31,005 bases of DNA, from positions 1 to 31,005 of the IMG/VR virus record IMGVR_UViG_3300043438_000807; one strand, 5' to 3'. Under the pieces are notes generated by a model. It did no database searches. It saw nothing but the letters and a program-made list of their open reading frames with translations, and was not told the DNA's origin. Positions 7,297-13,423 of the stretch are shown here, in pieces (the first letter of the stretch is position 1; the number at the start of each line of letters is the position of its first letter). A program made the translations under genes and the position numbers. Source of the DNA: a virus.

Positions 7297-8847
7297 ATGG
7301 CTATCTATGATTTCTTCCTAAGCCGCAACAATGGTCCCACAGTTGCCAACTATGTTGGTCATGCTGGCAAATTGTTCTATGACTCTTCTGAACGAGTATT
7401 GAGAATTAGCGATGGCACTACTACTGGCGGTGAAGTGCTTAATGGGCTAATCACTGTTAACACAGTTGAACCTACTAATAACTTTCAAGGACAAGTTTGG
7501 CTTAATCCGCAAACATTTGAACTAAGCATTTATCACAGCGGCAACTTTATCCCTACAATTGACACAGCTACATCAACTAAAATAGGTGGTGTTAAACTAG
7601 GGCCAGGCGTTACTACTAACGAAAGCGGCCAGATTATTATTGACAGCACTGGATTAGATTTCTCGTTTGGCGACCTTGCTTCTACAATAGAAACTTACAC
7701 TGATAATAATGATTACGCTGTTCTACAAACAATCAATCTTAATGAAGATTTAATTCTAGCTTCAAATGGCACAGGCGGCATACACGTTGTTGGTGAGTTT
7801 AGAGTCCACGCAACTAACGGAGCACTTCTAGAAACATTAGAAAGTATTCCAGCGTTTGAAATCAAAGCAGACGGACAGGTTAAGATGTTGGTGCCAACGA
7901 TTGACAGCCAAGAAGGTGCTGTGAGTATTGTAGGTAGTTCAACTGGCGAATTTATCTCGCCTGTTAACACAGGTATTATGCTACATGTCACAGGACAGTA
8001 TGCTGTACCAGGTATCCCATCAAGAATATATAATGACGCACAGGGATCATTTGCGGCATTTGTCGCTCGCCGATACAACGGCACAGTGGCAAGTCCCACA
8101 GCAGTATTGGCCAATGAAGAGATCATGCGTCTCAGCGGCACAGCACACAACGGCACGTCAATTCCAGCCGCAGCCAATCAGCGTATTATCTATGTGGCCC
8201 GAGGCAATCAAACAACCAGCAACCAAGGTGGTGCTATAGAGTTTTGGGCTACGCCTATAAACACTACTACCATTGCTAAAGTGGCTAGTGTAGACAGCAC
8301 AGGTATCGCACTTGAATCTGGCAAGGTGTTGACAGGCAATGTTACTGGCAATGTCACAGGCAATGTTACAGGTGATGTCACTGGTAACGCTGGATCAGTA
8401 GCAGCCGCTAACATCACAGGTACAACACTAGCCGCAACCGTGGTCACAAGCAGTTTGACTAGTGTGGGCACATTGGGTAGCCTCTCAGTCACAAACCTAG
8501 TCACTGCTAAAAACTATAGTGGGCAGGTTCGCAACCTTGGAACTATCACTGCCGGTGCTGGTACGGAGATTACCATAGACTTTGCCACTGACCATATGGT
8601 TCGCTTTAACTATACCACTGAACCAGTACAGGTAGCATTTACCAACTATTCAGCAGGCAAGACAGTGACTTTGATTGCTGTTAATACCAATGCGGCCAAT
8701 CGTCAACTTGAAATAGGTATCGCAGCCGCAAACGCACAAGGAGTATCAACATTAGATGTTGATGGTAACGAAACTGCTATCGTGACTTACTACTGTACAG
8801 GTGCCACTGTTAACGATGTATTTGCCAGCACGGTATATACTATATAA
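7297..8847 (+). CDS. Tail-fibre protein with Mtd-N-like head and NVTG repeats
   Basis: 516 aa. Residues 1-50 (VGHAGKLFYDSSERVLRISDGTTTGG) are a divergent version of the fibre attachment domain in the genes at 1553 and 19080. Residues ~85-115 repeat the 'KIGGVKLGPGVTTNESGQI' segment found in the fibre at 5065. Around residue 348 are four tandem Asn-Val-Thr-Gly units, followed by 'TTLAATVVTSSLTSVGTLGSL', common in phage fibre shafts. The C-terminal ~100 residues form a compact beta domain ending in VFASTVYTI. AGGATA precedes the ATG. The role as a fibre subunit is inferred. Confidence 0.7.
   Translation: MAIYDFFLSRNNGPTVANYVGHAGKLFYDSSERVLRISDGTTTGGEVLNGLITVNTVEPTNNFQGQVWLNPQTFELSIYHSGNFIPTIDTATSTKIGGVKLGPGVTTNESGQIIIDSTGLDFSFGDLASTIETYTDNNDYAVLQTINLNEDLILASNGTGGIHVVGEFRVHATNGALLETLESIPAFEIKADGQVKMLVPTIDSQEGAVSIVGSSTGEFISPVNTGIMLHVTGQYAVPGIPSRIYNDAQGSFAAFVARRYNGTVASPTAVLANEEIMRLSGTAHNGTSIPAAANQRIIYVARGNQTTSNQGGAIEFWATPINTTTIAKVASVDSTGIALESGKVLTGNVTGNVTGNVTGDVTGNAGSVAAANITGTTLAATVVTSSLTSVGTLGSLSVTNLVTAKNYSGQVRNLGTITAGAGTEITIDFATDHMVRFNYTTEPVQVAFTNYSAGKTVTLIAVNTNAANRQLEIGIAAANAQGVSTLDVDGNETAIVTYYCTGATVNDVFASTVYTI
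8338..8385 (+). repeat. 12-bp tandem repeat coding (Asn/Asp)-Val-Thr-Gly
   Basis: Four near-identical 12-base units lie in frame within the fibre gene at 7297. They differ mainly at third codon positions (GTT/GTC, ACT/ACA, GGC/GGT), so protein repetition is kept while DNA identity is reduced. The number of units could change by slippage without shifting the frame. Confidence 0.75.
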
Positions 8848-8860
8848 GATAAGTAACATT

Positions 8861-9313
8861 ATGAAAAAACTATTATTAACCCTATTATTAGCAGCCGCAG
8901 CAGTACCTGCTCTGGCACAAAAAACACCACAAGGTGTTACCTATGACGCACAGATTCTGCGTATTACTGATGGCGACACAGTTGTTATTGCAGCACCGTT
9001 CCTACCTAAACCACTAAAACCCGAGTTGGCTATTCGTGTGTTTGGTGTAGACACTCCAGAGAAAGGCTTCCGTGCTCAATGTCCTCAAGAAGCACAGCGT
9101 GGAGAAGCAGCCTCTGCATTTACCAAAAATGCCATTGCACAGGCGGCAGCACAAGGCGGCAAGTTCCAAGTTACTATGTATGGTTGGGACAAGTTTGGCG
9201 GTCGTGTGCTAGGAGACATTCTAGTCAACGGACAGAGCCTACGTGCTGCTCTGATCGCCAACGGTTTCGCCCGTGAGTACTACGGCGAAGCTAAACAAAG
9301 CTGGTGCCAGTAA
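8861..9313 (+). CDS. Exported staphylococcal-nuclease-like protein (thermonuclease family)
   Basis: 150 aa from the ATG at 8861; the frame is open further upstream, but this Met begins a clear signal peptide (KK, then LLLTLLLAAAAVP, cleavage after ALA at 17-19). The mature protein has the SNase fold: ITDGDTVVI (35-43), RVFGVDTPE (59-67) and GGRVLGDI (113-120). Arg59, Glu67 and Arg115 match the catalytic Arg35, Glu43 and Arg87 of staphylococcal nuclease, so it should be an active Ca-dependent nuclease acting on DNA or RNA outside the cytoplasm. Two cysteines (74 and 149) could form a disulfide. It lies 13 bp downstream of a fibre gene and overlaps a 40-codon ORF. A role in degrading extracellular or periplasmic DNA is inference. 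Confidence 0.88.
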   Translation: MKKLLLTLLLAAAAVPALAQKTPQGVTYDAQILRITDGDTVVIAAPFLPKPLKPELAIRVFGVDTPEKGFRAQCPQEAQRGEAASAFTKNAIAQAAAQGGKFQVTMYGWDKFGGRVLGDILVNGQSLRAALIANGFAREYYGEAKQSWCQ

Positions 9314-9435
9314 TGAGATATTTCCTTGATTGTATGATTGAGGGACTAGCAAGATTTGGTTGTGGAATGGCTGGCCTAGCTTATCCACATGACTATGAAG
9401 AACCCACCTTAGGGCCCGTTGATCGTAACGGTTAG
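9313..9435 (+). CDS. Small protein (40 aa), unknown
   Basis: The ATG overlaps the TAA of the nuclease gene (TAATG), so translation would be coupled. The 40-residue product begins MRYFLDCMIEGLARFG, with a short hydrophobic, Gly- and Cys-containing stretch (GCGMAGLAY) and a polar acidic tail (DYEEP, then PVDRNG). It is too short to assign. The junction is of the same kind used by confident genes in this window, which is the main support. Confidence 0.45.
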   Translation: MRYFLDCMIEGLARFGCGMAGLAYPHDYEEPTLGPVDRNG

Positions 9436-9492
9436 GAGCTTGCTCCAGGCGTCCGGATGAATAAGACTGTACCCCGTCAGTGTACGCTGGAG
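9435..9492 (+). promoter_or_regulatory. Structured leader with two mutually exclusive hairpins
   Basis: CTCC at 9443-9446 can pair with GGAG at 9435-9438 (CTTG tetraloop), or as part of CTCCAG-g-CGT (9443-9452) with ACG-CTGGAG (9484-9492), nine pairs with one bulged G. A small ACTG/CAGT hairpin (9466-9469 with 9478-9481) fits inside the larger stem. This looks like a switchable 5' leader for the desaturase at 9542 or an RNA processing site. A 25-codon ORF (9457-9534, beginning MNKTVPRQ) overlaps it and could be a leader peptide or chance. No known riboswitch class is recognised. Confidence 0.4.
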
Positions 9493-9541
9493 AAAGTAAC
9501 CAGCAATAATACTTTAATTTTGATTGTGAGATAACTACACT

Positions 9542-10285
9542 ATGTTCACATTAACTAGAAACTCACTGATAGTATTCCAAATACTAGCACATCTTTCATT
9601 CTTTGTACTGCTTTATTACGGCACACTTGCACAATGGGCCATTACCGCAGGACTGTATCTTTTCTTTGCCACTATCGGTGGTACAGTAACTTATCACAGA
9701 TTACTGACTCACAGATCCTTTAAAGCACCCAAGTGGTTTGAATATTTTGGAACCGTTGTGGGATCAATTGGTGGTGGTGGTTCTAGCCTAGGTTGGGTAG
9801 CTGTGCATAGAGAACATCACAAGTTTACTGATCTCGAGAAGGATCCCCACAGTCCCTGGTTTAAAGGTTTCTTTAGAGTACAATTTTTAAGTATGTTTGA
9901 AGTACCTAATATTCGTTACGTACCGGACCTGTTGCGTTCTAAATTTCATATGTGGATGCATCATTACTACTGGCTAGTAAATTTAATTTATATCACAATC
10001 ATCTGCCTAATCGATCCGTTTGCAATTTTCTATGCATACTTTGTTCCTACCTTATTTGTATGGCATGCCGGCAGTTTTACCAATACAGTAAATCATTCTC
10101 TAGGATATCAAAATTTTGACACCGGTGATCGTAGCACTAATAATCTAATCACAGGATATCTAATTGCCGGAGAAGGATGGCACAATAATCATCATTCTCG
10201 TGCTAGCGATCCGCAATTTGGTAAGAAGTGGTGGGAGTTTGATCTAGGTTGGCAAGTAATTAAGCTCGTGAAAAAGGACTCCTAG
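9542..10285 (+). CDS. Membrane fatty-acid (acyl-CoA/acyl-lipid delta-9 type) desaturase
   Basis: 247 aa. It has the three histidine boxes of membrane di-iron desaturases: HRLLTH (52-57), HREHH (89-93) and HNNHH (214-218), plus the extra His of NHSLG (185) typical of the stearoyl-CoA/DesC group. Hydrophobic segments at about 8-28, 33-50 and 145-175 would be membrane spans. The enzyme inserts a cis double bond into an acyl chain using O2 and two electrons. At 247 aa it is shorter than most bacterial delta-9 desaturases, but no box is missing. The stop codon lies inside the terminator hairpin at 10271. Altering host membrane fluidity during infection is an inferred role. No strong Shine-Dalgarno is seen. 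Confidence 0.92.
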   Translation: MFTLTRNSLIVFQILAHLSFFVLLYYGTLAQWAITAGLYLFFATIGGTVTYHRLLTHRSFKAPKWFEYFGTVVGSIGGGGSSLGWVAVHREHHKFTDLEKDPHSPWFKGFFRVQFLSMFEVPNIRYVPDLLRSKFHMWMHHYYWLVNLIYITIICLIDPFAIFYAYFVPTLFVWHAGSFTNTVNHSLGYQNFDTGDRSTNNLITGYLIAGEGWHNNHHSRASDPQFGKKWWEFDLGWQVIKLVKKDS

Positions 10286-10296
10286 GAGTCCTTTTT
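10271..10296. terminator. Bidirectional intrinsic terminator
   Basis: Five A's, GGACTC, the loop CTAG, GAGTCC, five T's: a symmetric hairpin that can end transcription on both strands. It overlaps the last codons of the desaturase and lies 36 bp beyond the convergent minus-strand gene. Confidence 0.85.
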
Positions 10297-10331
10297 ACAT
10301 CTAACAGTATTTTTGGCTATGCCTTATTATA

Positions 10332-10610
10332 TTATTTTTTATTAGATGCACCAGCATTGACAAAACTATACATTTTTTCCGCTGTCTCAAGAACCTTTTC
10401 TAGTCCTGGAAACTCTGGCATACCAACTTTGGTAACGATCTGACCAGTCTTCTCGTCACGAGTAGCAGTCATTTCCCAACCTTGGAATTTAGAATGAAAT
10501 TCTTCGCTTACTAGTCCCTTTGCCATATCTAGGATATCTGTACGGATTTCGTATCCGTTTTTATTGAATTTAACTTCTGGCAATTTTGGGGTTTCAAATT
10601 TTGTTGACAT
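10332..10610 (-). CDS. Conserved-looking small phage protein, unknown
   Basis: 92 aa. The layout is VKFNKNGYEIRTDILDMAKG, then a WEM strand, a Gly-Gln-Ile-Val-Thr-Lys-Val strand and a C-terminal helix (LEKVLETAEKMYSFVN). The 'FNKNGYEIRT.IL.MAK' opening recalls a small protein found in marine T4-like phages whose function I do not know. The start is supported by GGAG seven bases upstream. A near-consensus sigma70 promoter (10672-10700) and the bidirectional terminator frame it as a monocistronic unit, which suggests early or constitutive expression unlike its neighbours. Confidence 0.65.
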   Translation of the reverse strand: MSTKFETPKLPEVKFNKNGYEIRTDILDMAKGLVSEEFHSKFQGWEMTATRDEKTGQIVTKVGMPEFPGLEKVLETAEKMYSFVNAGASNKK

Positions 10611-10671
10611 ATTATTCTCCTTGTGTGTAATGTCTGTGTAAACAGCAACTAATTTTGCTGTCTAAGTATTT

Positions 10672-10700
10672 ATTATACAGTGTTACAAACTGTGTGTAAA
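10672..10700 (-). promoter_or_regulatory. Sigma70-type promoter TTTACA-17-TATAAT
   Basis: On the minus strand: -35 TTTACA (10700-10695), a 17-base spacer and -10 TATAAT (10677-10672), reading toward the gene at 10610. An AATAAATA late-type motif (10674-10667) overlaps the -10, so the unit might be read both early and late. Confidence 0.65.
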
Positions 10701-10710
10701 GCTGAATGAC

Positions 10711-11286
10711 TTATTTTTTAAACTTGTTTACTCTTTCTTTAACAAGTTTAATAACCACATCACTCAGCACAACTTCATAGTGGTTGCAGTCCACCTCCAC
10801 TAGTTCCATATCTTCGTGATGTTTCTGGCTGGCAATAGTTACTACTCCATCATTGGGCTCGTGCATAAAAGGACTTTGCCCCTTGACTGTGACAATGTTA
10901 GTCCAGGGATGTTGTATCTTAATGTTTCTGGCCTGCTTCATAACCCAACTGCTGGGACCGATGTCACGCATCAGTCTGCTGAATGGTAAGAAGTACTGTG
11001 CATAGTCTGCTACTTCAGCACCACCATATGGTGTACTCAGTGTCACAGCACCTTTAACAGCACCGGGCATTGAATTAGCCAAATGTAGGCTGTAAATGCC
11101 GCCTAGACTATGTGCAACAAACACTAGGTCCTTACGGTCCTGAAGTGTTGACTGCATGTCTATTAGGTTATTTTCAAACCCATTGCGACTGTCATAGTTA
11201 ATGTCTAGGCCAGTGCCCAGTTTACTTTTAATATAGTTGAAGCTTTCGCTGGTGGCATTGGCACCGTGTATATACACTAAGTTCAT
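10711..11286 (-). CDS. Alpha/beta-hydrolase (lipase/esterase-like)
   Basis: 191 aa. The N-terminus YIHGANA (5-11) is an oxyanion-loop HG motif. VAHSLGG (58-63) is the nucleophile elbow with Ser60. Asp146 (PNDGVV) and His169 (CNHYEVV) complete a plausible Ser-Asp-His triad. LSTPYGGA (83-90) is like PGAP1/triacylglycerol-lipase-type proteins. No signal peptide is seen, so it would act in the cytoplasm or on the inner membrane face. It could be a lipase, thioesterase or depolymerising esterase. Two short genes lie immediately upstream on the same strand, and a late-type motif ends 5 bases before its ATG. A desaturase nearby suggests a lipid theme, by inference. Confidence 0.8.
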   Translation of the reverse strand: MNLVYIHGANATSESFNYIKSKLGTGLDINYDSRNGFENNLIDMQSTLQDRKDLVFVAHSLGGIYSLHLANSMPGAVKGAVTLSTPYGGAEVADYAQYFLPFSRLMRDIGPSSWVMKQARNIKIQHPWTNIVTVKGQSPFMHEPNDGVVTIASQKHHEDMELVEVDCNHYEVVLSDVVIKLVKERVNKFKK

Positions 11287-11291
11287 GCCAA

Positions 11292-11299
11292 TATTTATT
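11292..11299 (-). promoter_or_regulatory. Late-type motif AATAAATA (minus strand)
   Basis: It overlaps the TAA stop of the 39-aa gene upstream and ends 5 bases before the ATG of the hydrolase, predicting transcription from the start codon itself. Confidence 0.45.
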
Positions 11300-11417
11300 A
11301 GTTTCTATATACAGCTTTGGCTTCTTCTATACGGCCTTGACGAGCAAGAATAGATGCAGCACGGGCTTCGCCAAATGCTTCTAAAAATGACCAGATTGAG
11401 TTTAAGATTGTTTTCAT
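11298..11417 (-). CDS. Very small phage protein (39 aa), unknown
   Basis: The product starts MKTILNSIWSFLEAFGEARA and continues with a helix (SILARQGRIEEAKAVYRN). It is a two-helix, probably amphipathic, peptide. AAGGAAA lies eight bases upstream of the ATG, and the start overlaps the previous stop as ATGA. The gene is supported by a good ribosome-binding site, coupling and continuity of the minus-strand operon. Similar 'FGEARAA..LAR.G..EEAKAVY' peptides are, as far as I recall, common in marine T4-like phages; function unknown. Confidence 0.6.
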   Translation of the reverse strand: MKTILNSIWSFLEAFGEARAASILARQGRIEEAKAVYRN

Positions 11418-11590
11418 AGATAAGTTTCCTTTTGAGAATTGAATTGTCGGATATAGTTTTCCAACTGTGCGGCATCGGTAATGCCTTTAGTACTTAGATA
11501 AGCATCTAGACTTGATTGATAACTGCTACCTGGAAACATTTCGCTTAGACGTTCCATAATAGCTAGCATTTTTTCTGATATGTATTTCAT
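11414..11590 (-). CDS. Small phage protein (58 aa), unknown
   Basis: 58 aa starting MKYISEKMLAIMERLSEMFP, then 'SSYQSSLDAYLSTKG', then a helix (DAAQLENYIRQFN). It is charged and helical with no membrane segment. AGGAAAA lies next to the ATG. The stop overlaps the start of the 39-aa gene (ATGA). A late-type GCTAAATA lies 44 bases upstream, so this is the first gene of a three-gene minus-strand unit ending in the hydrolase. Confidence 0.55.
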   Translation of the reverse strand: MKYISEKMLAIMERLSEMFPGSSYQSSLDAYLSTKGITDAAQLENYIRQFNSQKETYL

Positions 11591-11634
11591 ATTTTCCTGT
11601 GTGTTAATGTGTAGTACTCATGGTTTCTACTGAG

Positions 11635-11642
11635 TATTTAGC
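11635..11642 (-). promoter_or_regulatory. Late-type motif GCTAAATA (minus strand)
   Basis: It lies upstream of the 58-aa gene with room for a ~40-base leader. The divergent motif at 11717 faces the other way; the ~150 bp between the two starts hold these sites and nothing else that I recognise. Confidence 0.45.
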
Positions 11643-11716
11643 TAGTATATGCTGCGACCGCACAAATTACAAGGTTTTAATATACCAATAAGTGTGCTAT
11701 ACTTGTTAACACTTAC

Positions 11717-11724
11717 GCTAAATA
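11717..11724 (+). promoter_or_regulatory. Late-type motif GCTAAATA
   Basis: It lies 19 bases upstream of the GTG at 11744, with AAAAAGGA between as ribosome-binding site. Confidence 0.45.
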
Positions 11725-11743
11725 TTAAAAAGGATTTACCACT

Positions 11744-12040
11744 GTGAAGAGAAATACTCGTAGTCTACTAGAAGAACTAAACGATATTGCAGTTAAAAAA
11801 GACACTGAAGCAGTTATCGAAAGTCGTGCCACACATGTGATAGACAGTGCTATCAATTTGATTCAGTCTATCAAAGAAAACTTTGATCCTGAAACTGCAT
11901 ACGAACTAGAGCGTAGACTATTAAACAGTATCAAAGCAGCAGATCCTTCCAAATTTACACGCGGTATACGCAAATTACGTGACAGCAAAGAAACAGCCAA
12001 GACTCTGAAGCTGGTCGAAGGCGATGTCAAAGATGACTGA
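11744..12040 (+). CDS. Conserved-looking helical phage protein, unknown
   Basis: 98 aa with a GTG start supported by AAGGA ten bases upstream. It is strongly helical and charged: TRSLLEELNDIAVKKDTEAV, RATHVIDSAINLIQ, YELERRLLNSIKA, then a basic-acidic tail ending VEGDVKDD. The 'RATHVI.SAINLI' segment resembles small proteins next to capsid genes of marine T4-like phages, from memory only. The following gap (12041-12133) has a T-run but no convincing terminator hairpin. Confidence 0.6.
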   Translation: MKRNTRSLLEELNDIAVKKDTEAVIESRATHVIDSAINLIQSIKENFDPETAYELERRLLNSIKAADPSKFTRGIRKLRDSKETAKTLKLVEGDVKDD

Positions 12041-12074
12041 TTTTTGGGCATATCAGGCGTTTTTTTTAAATCGG

Positions 12075-12082
12075 ACTAAATA
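12075..12082 (+). promoter_or_regulatory. Late-type motif ACTAAATA
   Basis: A T4-like start would fall near 12088, placing the hairpin at 12093-12107 almost at the transcript's 5' end. Confidence 0.5.
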
Positions 12083-12092
12083 AAATTACAAT

Positions 12093-12107
12093 GCTCCGGA
12101 GCGGGGC
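12093..12107 (+). promoter_or_regulatory. 5'-leader hairpin before a strong ribosome-binding site
   Basis: GCTCCG pairs with CGGGGC around a GAG loop (six pairs, one G-U); AATGC (12090-12094) can alternatively pair with GCATT (12111-12115). It is followed by AAGGAG (12122-12127) and the ATG at 12134. Such 5'-terminal stem-loops often protect mRNAs from decay. Confidence 0.4.
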
Positions 12108-12133
12108 TTGGCATTACGATTAAGGAGATTATT

Positions 12134-12517
12134 ATGCCTGGTATTAATAGAATTCACGGTGGAGTTACAGCAGAATTTTTGCTAAGTGCTTACCAACAAA
12201 CTTTCATCAAGATCACTGGTACTAACATTGGTACAGCTGACTCTGTAAACGGTACAACTGGTGCTATCACTGACGGTAACTTTTCTAAGTCCATCCGTGC
12301 TATCCAAACTATCGCTACAACTAGCTACATTGGTCCACGTCACAATGATGGTTTCATCATTATGGTTGACGGTGCTACTGCACAACCAACTGGCCCAGCT
12401 TATGACACAGATGCAACACCAACATTTGCTGAACGTCTAGCAGCAGTGCTAGATGCAGCTACTGGCGTAACAACTACTGTTGCTGTTCCAAGTATGTTAG
12501 CAGCTAACGTATCTTAA
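12134..12517 (+). CDS. Probable abundant virion protein, unknown family
   Basis: 127 aa, beta-rich, with no Cys and few Lys (IKITGTNIGTADSVNG, SYIGPRHNDGFIIMVDG). It is a self-contained unit: late motif, 5'-end hairpin, the strongest ribosome-binding site in the window (AAGGAG), then an intrinsic terminator. Codons are skewed to the GGT/GCT/ACT/ATC set more than in neighbouring genes, as in highly expressed phage genes. I do not recognise the family; a decoration, tail-tube or fibre-associated protein would fit. Confidence 0.65.
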   Translation: MPGINRIHGGVTAEFLLSAYQQTFIKITGTNIGTADSVNGTTGAITDGNFSKSIRAIQTIATTSYIGPRHNDGFIIMVDGATAQPTGPAYDTDATPTFAERLAAVLDAATGVTTTVAVPSMLAANVS

Positions 12518-12539
12518 TTCGTTAAGTTACACAGGACAA

Positions 12540-12564
12540 GGGAGTTTTTACTCCCTTTTCTTTT
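12540..12564 (+). terminator. Intrinsic terminator
   Basis: GGGAG, the loop TTTTTA, CTCCC, then TTTTCTTTT: a five-pair stem with a T-rich tail, 23 bases after the stop of the gene at 12134 and just before the next promoter. Confidence 0.8.
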
Positions 12565-12567
12565 GAC

Positions 12568-12575
12568 TATAAATA
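12568..12575 (+). promoter_or_regulatory. Late promoter, exact TATAAATA
   Basis: A perfect match to the T4 late consensus, 21 bases upstream of the ATG at 12597 and directly after the terminator at 12540. Confidence 0.7.
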
Positions 12576-12596
12576 TCTACATAAAGTAGGTACATA

Positions 12597-13019
12597 ATGC
12601 AAGTAATTGAAATAAAAACTCTAATCGATATCACAGATACAGGAGTACGCAGACCTAGTCAAGGAACACAGCAACAGCTTGATCAATTTAAAAATTGGAT
12701 CACATTAAAACAGTGTGTGGAACTACGCAGTGTGGTAGAGTATGATTATGCCCCCACTGTTGACAGTGTGGACATCAAGGGACTAGGGTTTGGCAGAGTA
12801 TATAAAGGCAAGCATTCTGTATGGACATGGAGACTACGCCCGGACCGTGACGGCATTTATGCAGATTCAACTGGACCAATTAGCAGCTTGCTTGGTGATA
12901 TTGATCAGGTTCCGATTATTCAAAAGTTAACTGAAACTATAAATATAGACAAGCCGGTTTTTGATTTAACAGATCCGGAGTTTAAAAATACAACTATCAA
13001 ATTGCTAGGTAGTGATTAA
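12597..13019 (+). CDS. Conserved-looking phage protein, unknown
   Basis: 140 aa, mixed alpha/beta: VIEIKTLIDITDTGVRRP at the N-terminus, a helix (QQQLDQFKNWITLKQ), then strands (KGLGFGRVYKGKHSVWTWRLRPDRDGIYAD) and a C-terminal 'PVFDLTDPEFKNTTI'. The Trp/Arg/Asp-rich centre suggests a folded domain, but no family is recognised. It is transcribed from the exact TATAAATA upstream. A second TATAAATA lies inside the gene (12938-12945). Confidence 0.6.
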   Translation: MQVIEIKTLIDITDTGVRRPSQGTQQQLDQFKNWITLKQCVELRSVVEYDYAPTVDSVDIKGLGFGRVYKGKHSVWTWRLRPDRDGIYADSTGPISSLLGDIDQVPIIQKLTETINIDKPVFDLTDPEFKNTTIKLLGSD

Positions 13020-13045
13020 AAACAATTTAGATAGGATAAACTAAT

Positions 13046-13423
13046 ATGGGGAAAGTTATTAAGATGCCTACTCAAGCAGAACGACTGGGTATAGTCGAAA
13101 CCAAAGTAGAAAATTTAGACAGCAAGATCGATGATCTAAAATCAGATGTCAAAGAAATGCACGATTGTCTAGACAAAACACGTGACCTGCTAGCAGACAA
13201 GCTAGAAAAAATGCAAGAAGAATATCGTGCTAACAGCGGCAAGTTCTTCGATCATGCTGAAAAACTACATGCAGAAGATGTTGAATCACATGGCAAATTG
13301 TCTAATCGCATTGGCGAGCTAGAACAACTTAAAAATAAATGGATATTTATGATCTTAGGCGGTACAGCAGTACTGGGCTGGGTCACAGGACATATTGACC
13401 TAATTGCGGGCTTTCTAAAATGA
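13046..13423 (+). CDS. Coiled-coil protein with C-terminal membrane segment (holin-like)
   Basis: 125 aa. Residues ~10-95 are heptad-rich coiled coil (VETKVENLDSKIDDLKSDVKE, HGKLSNRIGELEQL), followed by one hydrophobic segment at about 98-120 (WIFMILGGTAVLGWVTG) and a short tail. This layout, soluble coiled coil then a C-terminal membrane helix, is that of XhlA-type holin-associated proteins, though the length is greater. A role in lysis or as a membrane-anchored spanin-like factor is inferred; no endolysin is adjacent, but a cell-wall amidase-like gene lies at 29402. It overlaps the next gene by ATGA. Confidence 0.55.
   Translation: MGKVIKMPTQAERLGIVETKVENLDSKIDDLKSDVKEMHDCLDKTRDLLADKLEKMQEEYRANSGKFFDHAEKLHAEDVESHGKLSNRIGELEQLKNKWIFMILGGTAVLGWVTGHIDLIAGFLK

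Noticed and set aside
7713-8504. Long minus-strand open frames opposite the fibre gene at 7297, and similar shadows elsewhere
   Set aside because: They lie antisense to well-supported genes, lack ribosome-binding sites and have translated compositions typical of antisense frames.
12041-12074. The T-run after the gene at 11744 as an intrinsic terminator
   Set aside because: There are eight T's, but the preceding bases do not form a convincing stem.
12938-12945. Exact TATAAATA inside the gene at 12597
   Set aside because: It lies within coding sequence, 100 bases before the next start. It could be an internal promoter for 13046, but chance is as likely, so it is not annotated.
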